Source of the DNA: UBA4660 sp034408895
GTDB taxonomy: Bacteria; Bacteroidota; Bacteroidia; Flavobacteriales_D; Sanyastnellaceae
DNA: 19,497 nt
Assembly: GCA_034408895.1 (NCBI GenBank)
Contig: JAWXCI010000041.1
Coordinates: 1 to 19,497, forward strand
Reading direction: 5' to 3'
The stretch's first letter is position 1, and the number at the start of each line of letters is the position of its first letter. Positions 13,028 through 19,497 of the stretch are shown here, one piece after another. The position numbers and the translations under genes were made by a program. Below the pieces are notes generated by a model that saw only the letters and a list, made by a program, of their open reading frames with translations, did no database searches and was not told the origin of the DNA.

Positions 13028-13261
13028 TTACAGATTTGGTTTGAGCGGTTGAAACGAATCTATGCTGCGGATTATTGCGGGGGAGTATTCAACAACCAAT
13101 CTTTTTTGGAATAAAATGCAGGCCTGTAGCATATTCAGTTCAACGGAACTGATGGACGAAATGTCTTTTTCGAATTGCGCAACATGATCAATCACCTGTG
13201 CGGTGAACGTTTGTGAGAACACAATAAGAAGGGAAGTAAAAAAGCGTTGGTGGATATTCAT
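13028..13261 (-). CDS. Small secreted protein, OmpA-operon paralogue-like
   Basis: A 77-aa protein from ATG 13261; a longer frame from 13348 would cross the upstream terminator and is rejected. MNIHQRFFTSLLIVFSQTFT-AQ is a signal peptide. The mature part 'VIDHVAQFEKDISSISSVEL' resembles the mature starts of the next two products ('RIDHIVHFTKD', 'YVDVTLHFADD'), then 'ILFQKRLVVEYSPAIIRSID'. It lacks the OmpA 'GHTD' core. Either it is a shortened paralogue or a distinct small partner. First gene of the three-gene minus operon. Confidence 0.6.
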   Translation of the reverse strand: MNIHQRFFTSLLIVFSQTFTAQVIDHVAQFEKDISSISSVELNMLQACILFQKRLVVEYSPAIIRSIDSFQPLKPNL

Positions 13262-13322
13262 GTGGATTGTTTTGATTTGAAAGTGAGATGTTGCCTTTCG
13301 AAAAATTCCACAAACGGATATT

Positions 13323-13360
13323 AAAAAAAATGCGCAGGCCTTCTTCAAGACTTGCGCATT
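13323..13360 (-). terminator. Rho-independent terminator of the S9 peptidase gene
   Basis: Read on the minus strand: stem aatgcgca (13360-13353) pairing with tgcgcatt (13336-13329), then a run of eight T (13330-13323). It starts 25 bp past the peptidase stop. Confidence 0.85.
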
Positions 13361-13385
13361 AAACGCTGCAATGCGAGTGCTAAAA

Positions 13386-15293
13386 TTATTTCGTCATCAT
13401 GTGTTCGCCAAGAAATTCTTCCATAGCGCGGTAGAATTTGAAACGGTTTTCTTCGTTGTGAAATCCGTGGCCTTCTTCCGGTTCAACAAGATACTTGTGC
13501 GGGATGCCGTTCTTTTTCAATGCCTCAACAATCTGATCGCTTTCGGCAATGTTTACACGTGGGTCTTTCGCGCCCTGTGCAATAAGCACTGGCACTTTTA
13601 TTTTATCAGCATGCATTACCGGGGAGGCAGCGGTAAGAAGTTCCTTGTCTCTTTCCGGATGTCCCACCATTTCGTACAGCATTTCAAGATACTGTACCCA
13701 GTAAGGTGGAATGGTTTCCATGAATGTGAAGAGGTTTGAAACGCCCACATAATCAACTCCGCAGGCATACAGGTCGGGGGTGAAAGTGAGGCCGGCCAAC
13801 GTGGCGTAGCCACCATAGCTTCCACCATAGATAGCAATGCGGGAAGGATCAGCGATACCTTTTTCTGTGAGAAACGCCACACCATCACTTATATCATCCT
13901 GCATCTTTTTGCCCCACTGCTTAAAACTGGATTCCCAGAAATTTCTTCCATAACCGACACTGCCTCGAAAGTTCATCTGCAATACTGCGTAACCCCGATT
14001 AGCGAGAAACTGAACCTCCGGGTTGAATCCCCAATTGTCGCGCGCCCACGGTCCGCCATGCGGATTGACTACCACCGGAAGATTTTCAGCAGGCACTCCT
14101 TTCGGTAGTGTGAGGTAGCCATGAATTGTAAGTCCGTCACGCGAGGTGTAAGTGATGGGCTCCATGTCGCACATTTCCTTTTCATCAATCCAGGGAGAAA
14201 CACTTTCAATCAGTGTGAGCTTTTTTGCCGCGACATTGTACAGATAGTATGCACCCAGCGATTTGTCGCTGTAGGTGCGAACGATGAACATGTCTTCATT
14301 TTTATTGGCGCTTGTTATAGCTGCTTCAAGATTTCCTCCCAGTTGTGCAAGTATGTTTTTGTAATTCGCTTCTGCGGTGGTATCAAGAAATTTTCTTTCT
14401 GTTTTATCAGCAGTGTACGTGATACTGGTGAGCACTTTTCTCTTGCGTGAATAGTTGAGGTTGTACACATCCACTTCATTGTGTTCGAAAAGTACTTCTG
14501 CTTCTTTCCTGCTTCCAATATTGTACAACACGATTGAATTTTTGTCGCGTCCAATGTTCGAAGTGCAGTACAGGTCAGCATTGTCAAAAGTGAAAAAGAG
14601 CGGAGAAAGGTTTTCGCGGAAATTGGTAGTGATGAGCACTTGCCACTCGCTTTCCTCCGTATCGCGATAGAGCACACTTGTATTCACACCATCTGATGTG
14701 GTGGCAATTCGCAGTTTGCCGGCATGATCACACATCCACGAACTGATGTTTCCTGGATTCTCGGCAAGCATGGTCATTTCACCGGTATTCACATTAAGCC
14801 TGTATGGATCGAATACCCTCGCATCCCGTTTATTCAACCCAATCATGATGTGTGCTTCATCATTTTCCAGATCATCAATCAGCTCGGTTCGCACACCTTC
14901 TATTACGGTGAGTTCCTTTTGGTTTGTTCCATCGAGGTCCACTCCGTGCAAAGCGAAATTCTCGTCACCTCCGTTGTCTTTCAAATAGAGAATGCGGTTG
15001 TTATTCGCCCACAGGTATCCGGCAATGTCGCGATCTTTCACCTGGGTTATTTGCAATGCATCGCCACCGGCAGTGGGTTGAACGAAAATGTTCATCCTGT
15101 TTTCCCACGGTGCCATATAACTGAAGTATTTGCCATCGGGCGAAATCTGGTAAGATGATTTTACCGGATTGCGGAAAAAATCTTCAAGTGGAATTCTTTT
15201 GACTGGCATAGACGAATGTACCATTTGTGAAAGTGAATTGAGTTGAACTGAAATTGCAATTGACAGCAGTAGAATAGTGTTTGTTTTAGTCAT
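13386..15293 (-). CDS. Secreted S9-family prolyl oligopeptidase-like serine peptidase
   Basis: A 635-aa protein from ATG 15293. This start gives a signal peptide (MTKTNTILLLSIAISVQLNS..SQ); the in-frame ATG at 15380 would put 29 polar residues in front. Residues ~35-380 form the N-terminal beta-propeller of the family ('YQISPDGKYFSYMAPWENRM', 'GYLWANNNRILYLKDNGGDE'). Residues ~390-635 are an alpha/beta hydrolase: oxyanion region 'VVVNPHGGPWARDNWG', nucleophile Ser492 in GGSYGGYA, Asp577 in 'GAKDPRV' and His609 in 'EEGHGF'. It cleaves short peptides, probably in the periplasm. It is transcribed divergently from the giant PKD protein gene and has its own terminator. Confidence 0.93.
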   Translation of the reverse strand: MTKTNTILLLSIAISVQLNSLSQMVHSSMPVKRIPLEDFFRNPVKSSYQISPDGKYFSYMAPWENRMNIFVQPTAGGDALQITQVKDRDIAGYLWANNNRILYLKDNGGDENFALHGVDLDGTNQKELTVIEGVRTELIDDLENDEAHIMIGLNKRDARVFDPYRLNVNTGEMTMLAENPGNISSWMCDHAGKLRIATTSDGVNTSVLYRDTEESEWQVLITTNFRENLSPLFFTFDNADLYCTSNIGRDKNSIVLYNIGSRKEAEVLFEHNEVDVYNLNYSRKRKVLTSITYTADKTERKFLDTTAEANYKNILAQLGGNLEAAITSANKNEDMFIVRTYSDKSLGAYYLYNVAAKKLTLIESVSPWIDEKEMCDMEPITYTSRDGLTIHGYLTLPKGVPAENLPVVVNPHGGPWARDNWGFNPEVQFLANRGYAVLQMNFRGSVGYGRNFWESSFKQWGKKMQDDISDGVAFLTEKGIADPSRIAIYGGSYGGYATLAGLTFTPDLYACGVDYVGVSNLFTFMETIPPYWVQYLEMLYEMVGHPERDKELLTAASPVMHADKIKVPVLIAQGAKDPRVNIAESDQIVEALKKNGIPHKYLVEPEEGHGFHNEENRFKFYRAMEEFLGEHMMTK

Positions 15294-15651
15294 AGTTGTA
15301 TTTATTATTCGTATTCGTGAGACTTCGTGTTCATGATCTTCCCGTTTTGATTTTATGAGGCAAATTTGCGTGAATAACAAGGTTCAGGCACAATAACAAT
15401 TGGATAAACGGAAAATGCACCTGACCAACTGTCCTGCTTGCAGTTCTCCGAATTCGCAATGCTTGGCACGGGTTTCCCCTTTTTTTTTCAAAACGTGTAT
15501 TATTCCTGTCAAACCAAATTCTAACTCACCATGACCGAATAAAAAACCCGCCCACCCCTATGCTCAACCGACACTTAAATACATAGAGCCTGTTTTCACT
15601 TTCGCCATGTTTTCAAAATAACCTTTTAGTATTAACCAATCTACCAAAATC
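15294..15651. promoter_or_regulatory. Divergent intergenic region (358 bp)
   Basis: This holds the promoters of the S9 peptidase (leftward) and the giant PKD protein (rightward). It is A/T-rich with a T-tract at about 15480-15489. I found no convincing TTTG-N19-TAnnTTTG promoter and no other structured element or small gene. Confidence 0.4.
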
Positions 15652-18600
15652 ATGAGTGCTTCAAAAATTTTACGATGTACCCTACGTGCAGCAGTTTTCT
15701 GTTGTGCGCTCTTTTCTTACTTGTGTTCACATGCACAGTTTGAATCCACCTACTTCACAAACCAGGACAAGGATCATTATTCCATCCTGGAAAGCGTAAG
15801 CAATCCCGCCAACACGGTGATTGCAGAAACCATTCAGGGAGCTACACTCGACATTCACGTAATGGAAGTGGACGCTGCCGGCAATGTGGTGAATGAAACC
15901 ACTTACGACAGCGGTCTGGGCGAACAAGCATTCCATATTGCACATTCGCTCAATGGCGGATATGTAATAAGTGGTGTGCAATTGTTCAACGGCTTCGATC
16001 GCGGGCTGGTGATTGAACTGAATGCAGCGCTCGGCCTGGTAAACCAGGCGAGGTTTCACAGCATCGCGTCTCGTCACTCGCCTGCATTTCACATCATTCC
16101 CACCATAGCTGATCCGACCCCGGGTTATCTAGTAGTTGGAACCATTGCATTGGGTTGGAATAACACTGATTCAAAAACAATTTATGCGTTGAAGCTCGAT
16201 CCGGGTTTGAACAAATTGTGGGAGCGTCACCTCAATTCTGCTGCACCTGCCGGTCCCCAGGATTGGGACATGGCAACACATGTTGTTGAAATTCCAGGTC
16301 AGGGATATTTTATAGGAGGAAGTGCAACCGCCACTCCGGGAACAGGCAACGCTTTTTGCGACCAAACAGTAATGGCCGCGAAAATCACCTACGCCAATGT
16401 GGTGTCGTGGAAAAAATCAATGGACGACAATGGCCCCGGAACTGTAGGCCACCTCAGCATTGGTGCCGATGCATTCTACAACGCTGCTACCAACGAGATC
16501 TACCAACTTGCAAATTTCTCCATCAACCATCACTTCGGTGTGGTGGTGTGGAACTATGCTACGGGTGCAATGAATGTGGCGAAAACATTCAAGGTGTTTT
16601 CCAACCTCGGATACATCAACCTCGATGGCTTCAGGATTTTTGAAGCACAAGACCCGAACAACTACATCGTGGCCGGATACCTGCGAGACGGAACATACTT
16701 CGACCCGCAGACACAGGCGCTTGTTGCCGATGGAACATTCCCGTTCGCAACGGAAATTGAAAAAGCGGCTCCCAATATTTTATGGGATGAATTGTATCCT
16801 GTTCCAGCAAGTGGTTACTCCGCTTCCTCCTCACCTTACGATGCATTCTTCGCAGGGCAGCAACCGCTCAACCTCCACCCAAAAATGGCATTGAAACAAA
16901 GCGGTGGAAACGGTTACACACTGGTGGCGCCTCACAGTGGAAATGTGGCAACACAGTTTGAAACAGAAATTCTTCAACTCGATTTAGCTGGACTGAACCC
17001 GTGCCTCAGTACCCCAATTGAACTAGACCCGATTACACTCACACCAACCGAATATCCGCTTGGATTCACTTCGCTGGTTTTGAACAAACAGATTCCAGCG
17101 CTCACGCAAATTGGAGTGGGCACAACACCTGATCCATGCGCTGTTCCGCAACCCTGTGACGTGGACGCGAATTTTATTATCACAGACATAGGTGATTGTT
17201 GTTACACCTTCCAAGATCTGACTCCCGATGGTGCAATTGCCGGAGCAACAAACTGCAATGCGTGGACAATACAAGATGCATTCGGCAACATCGTAGTAAA
17301 CGGTTTTGGCGATGTATTCACTTTCTGTTTTACAGTTTCAGGAACGTATGTCATTTGCAACACCGATTGTTGTTTCAACAGTGATGGAACGATTACTACT
17401 GAAACTATTTGCAAAACACTTGAAGTAAGTTGCTGCGACATCGATCCCAGCTTCGTGAGCACCAACGATGGATGCATCTACACATTCTCATTAACGAATA
17501 GTGGAAGCACACCACTCGACCAAATCTGTTTTACATGGCTCGATGGTACAGTGCATGTTGGAACTGATGTGATTGTTGTTGACCTCACGGGCTACTGCGG
17601 AATTTATGGTGGATGTGTTCCTGTTTATTGCTGTAACAACCCAACCTCGGTTGTCACATTTTGTTTCGACCAATACATCTGTTGCGATGATTGCGACCCG
17701 GATGCGAGTTTCAATTACACGCAAGCTGATTGTTGTGTCACTATCACTCCCAACTCACCAACACCATGTTTGATTTCTGCAACAGGAACTGCAACGGTGG
17801 ATGTGAATGGCGATGGCGTGATTGATTTGATAGATACGCAAATTATTGTTGCCAACGGTTGTTGTAATGTGAGCTGGGGCGATGGCACTTCAACCAACGG
17901 AGTGTTCACGCATTGCTACAACACAAGCGGATACTATTCCATTTGCTACACTGCATGTTGCATTGGAAGTGATGGACAACTTTACACAGAGACTTATTGT
18001 GAAACCATTTATGTGGATTGCTGCTGTCTGCCATTTGCATTGGGTGCAAATGTGGAGGGTTGTACTGCGTGTGTTTTTCCAATTTGGGAATGTCCGAATC
18101 CAACCAACAACATCACCTATGACTATGGTGATGGAACTGTTGGAACGGACCCCTGTCACACATACACTGCCAGTGGCGTGTACACCATATGCATGACTGC
18201 ATGTTGTGTGAATGCCGATGGAACGGTTACTAATTGTATCACCCTCTGTCAAACTGTTACAGTGGATTGTGGTTGCGACCCGGTGGATATCGAATGGAAC
18301 ATTCTCTACAATGAAAATTGTGAGATTGGTGCATGCATCAATCCAGGCCCGGACCCAAACCAATACTGCGCATTATGGAATTGGGGCGATGGAACCAGCG
18401 GATGGTACCCGATTGACATCTGCCCTGTGCATACTTATTTATGTCCGGGTGGCGTTTATGATATATGCGTGACTGTTTACTGCTGTGATGTGGCAACACT
18501 TACACCGACCAGTGCAACAGGCATCACTGTTTGTCAAACTGTAACTGTTGATTGTTGCCAGTTGCCTTCCTATGCCTTCATCTCTGCTGACGTTGTTGAC

Positions 18601-19497
18601 TGCACTGCCTACTTCGCAATTGGAAGTACAGATGATTACTGCGGTGACATTTGTGTGAGTTGGGATTATGGTGACGGAACCACTTCAACTGGAGGTTGGA
18701 GCAGTTCGCATACCTATTCAACATCGGGTTATTACACCGTTTGTGCAACACTCTATTGCTGCAACAATCCTGATGTGGTGATGACTGTGTGCATAGAAAT
18801 TTATGTGAATTGCGGTTGTTGTTACCCGATTGATTTTGCATACAATGTTGATGGCTGCACTGTTTGCGTCAGTCCAATTTTTGATATTGATTGTGTAAAT
18901 CCTTCACTTGTATTTTTCGACTATGGTGATGGCAGCGGACTTACATCTGCAACTTGTCATACCTACACTTCAAGCGGAACATATCTCGTTTGCATGTATG
19001 CGGAGTGTCCCGGCATTCCACCAGCTGGAATTCTTTGTTATGAGGTATCAGTGAATTGCGGTGGCTGTTGTCCCGGTGCCGATTTCTCATGGGGCTACAC
19101 TTCGAATTGTTACGAAGTGAATTTCTTCGGACCGAATTGCGACTTCATCAACGGCACAGTGTTCTGGTCGTTTGGTGATGGCGGAACTGCTCTTGGTTAC
19201 AATCCATCTCATACTTATGCCGGCCCCGGCTGGTACACCGTGTGCATGCACATCTGTTGTGTGAATGAAAACGGAACTGTAGAAAATATCGAGGTGTGTG
19301 ATGATGTGTATGTACCACCATGCGGTTGTGTACCCGATGCAGATTTCTGGTGGGAAAATTCTTACACTTCCGATGGTCAATGTTGTTTGACATTCCATGA
19401 CCTCACACCTGATGGCAACCCTTACGGATGCGAATCATGGGTGTTTGGTTTGATACAATCACAACTTGCCGGTGATGATGTCACCTTCTGTTTCCCA
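15652..19497 (+). CDS. Giant secreted Cys-rich PKD-repeat protein (3' partial)
   Basis: The frame is open from ATG 15652 to the window end: 1282 codons with no stop. Residues 1-30 are a signal peptide (MSASKILRCTLRAAVFCCAL..SHAQ). Residues ~31-500 look like a repeated beta-propeller-type region ('NGGYVISGVQLFNGFDRGLV', 'GYLVVGTIALGWNN', 'GYFIGGSATATPG', 'NNYIVAGYLRDG'). From residue ~502 at least nine PKD-like units of ~80-110 residues follow, recognised by WGDGT, YGDGT and FGDGG, then 'HTY...G.Y.(V/I)C'. They differ from ordinary PKD by many paired Cys ('CC' between units and after the last strand). The C-terminus, where a T9SS sorting domain would be expected, lies outside the window. It is probably a surface adhesin or matrix protein. 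Confidence 0.88.
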   Translation, partial: MSASKILRCTLRAAVFCCALFSYLCSHAQFESTYFTNQDKDHYSILESVSNPANTVIAETIQGATLDIHVMEVDAAGNVVNETTYDSGLGEQAFHIAHSLNGGYVISGVQLFNGFDRGLVIELNAALGLVNQARFHSIASRHSPAFHIIPTIADPTPGYLVVGTIALGWNNTDSKTIYALKLDPGLNKLWERHLNSAAPAGPQDWDMATHVVEIPGQGYFIGGSATATPGTGNAFCDQTVMAAKITYANVVSWKKSMDDNGPGTVGHLSIGADAFYNAATNEIYQLANFSINHHFGVVVWNYATGAMNVAKTFKVFSNLGYINLDGFRIFEAQDPNNYIVAGYLRDGTYFDPQTQALVADGTFPFATEIEKAAPNILWDELYPVPASGYSASSSPYDAFFAGQQPLNLHPKMALKQSGGNGYTLVAPHSGNVATQFETEILQLDLAGLNPCLSTPIELDPITLTPTEYPLGFTSLVLNKQIPALTQIGVGTTPDPCAVPQPCDVDANFIITDIGDCCYTFQDLTPDGAIAGATNCNAWTIQDAFGNIVVNGFGDVFTFCFTVSGTYVICNTDCCFNSDGTITTETICKTLEVSCCDIDPSFVSTNDGCIYTFSLTNSGSTPLDQICFTWLDGTVHVGTDVIVVDLTGYCGIYGGCVPVYCCNNPTSVVTFCFDQYICCDDCDPDASFNYTQADCCVTITPNSPTPCLISATGTATVDVNGDGVIDLIDTQIIVANGCCNVSWGDGTSTNGVFTHCYNTSGYYSICYTACCIGSDGQLYTETYCETIYVDCCCLPFALGANVEGCTACVFPIWECPNPTNNITYDYGDGTVGTDPCHTYTASGVYTICMTACCVNADGTVTNCITLCQTVTVDCGCDPVDIEWNILYNENCEIGACINPGPDPNQYCALWNWGDGTSGWYPIDICPVHTYLCPGGVYDICVTVYCCDVATLTPTSATGITVCQTVTVDCCQLPSYAFISADVVDCTAYFAIGSTDDYCGDICVSWDYGDGTTSTGGWSSSHTYSTSGYYTVCATLYCCNNPDVVMTVCIEIYVNCGCCYPIDFAYNVDGCTVCVSPIFDIDCVNPSLVFFDYGDGSGLTSATCHTYTSSGTYLVCMYAECPGIPPAGILCYEVSVNCGGCCPGADFSWGYTSNCYEVNFFGPNCDFINGTVFWSFGDGGTALGYNPSHTYAGPGWYTVCMHICCVNENGTVENIEVCDDVYVPPCGCVPDADFWWENSYTSDGQCCLTFHDLTPDGNPYGCESWVFGLIQSQLAGDDVTFCFP
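17155..19497 (+). repeat. Tandem array of at least nine Cys-rich PKD-like units
   Basis: Unit starts are approximately 17155, 17431, 17692, 18019, 18274, 18553, 18817, 19066 and 19327. Each typically begins after a CC or CGC linker, carries a GDG loop and HTY, then 'G.Y..C....CC' and 'V.C'. Units 1, 2 and 9 have diverged or lost the GDG motif. Unit 3 carries a dockerin-like insertion (VDVNGDGVIDLIDTQIIVAN). The units are divergent at DNA level, so this is an old array. Confidence 0.8.

Noticed and set aside
13262..13348. 29-residue N-terminal extension of the 77-aa secreted protein
   Set aside because: It would begin within the peptidase terminator hairpin and would bury the obvious signal peptide at internal Met (13261).

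Overview
The window looks like a chromosomal segment of a Bacteroidota bacterium, probably from the Flavobacteriia/Sphingobacteriia side. The evidence is: type IX secretion (T9SS) C-terminal sorting domains on two products, a dockerin-like 'DFSGDG..STPDLL.FLGEFG' tail, a PKD-repeat giant protein, a short NtrC-type regulator with a GAFTSA loop, a DUF5684 protein, signal peptides ending in 'AQ', and A-rich leaders without clear Shine-Dalgarno sites. No tRNA, rRNA, transposase, integrase or CRISPR array was recognised.

Left part (1-6000). A 5'-truncated gene encodes about 207 residues of almost pure D/E/G/N followed by a T9SS sorting domain. Next comes a secreted intradiol ring-cleavage dioxygenase-like protein with its own sorting domain, then a ChaN-type haem-binding protein. 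On the minus strand follow a DUF5684 membrane protein, an NtrC-family sigma-54 response regulator and a TIGR01777-type epimerase. The epimerase starts at GTG and overlaps a decayed gene whose reading frame resembles the C-terminus of DUF4166 proteins.

Middle part (6000-11450). Two 70-bp direct repeats (68/70 identical), each holding a terminator-like hairpin, bracket a 4.7-kb segment. Immediately outside the left copy is the 3' tail of a dockerin-like gene. Immediately outside the right copy is the 5' stub of an OmpA-like gene. Inside lie two divergent gene groups. The minus group has a Cys-rich protein with an Ile/Val transmembrane helix, a small soluble protein and a protein with a glycine-zipper C-terminus. 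The plus group has a possible 36-aa ORF, an N-anchored protein, a 7-TM protein, a NarL-type histidine kinase and a LuxR-type response regulator. The intergenic region between them carries four GTGAAAWCAC sites at 21-24 bp spacing, flanked by a perfect 23-bp inverted leader repeat next to both start codons. I infer a self-contained sensor-regulator-effector cassette. It is the best candidate here for an undescribed system, but its function is unknown.

Right part (11450-19497). A minus-strand operon encodes three secreted proteins with related N-termini, one of them a full OmpA-like protein of 474 aa and two short. Then come an S9 prolyl oligopeptidase-like peptidase (minus) and a giant secreted protein (plus) that runs off the window. 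The giant protein has about 500 residues of probable propeller-like sequence followed by at least nine unusually cysteine-rich PKD-like units.
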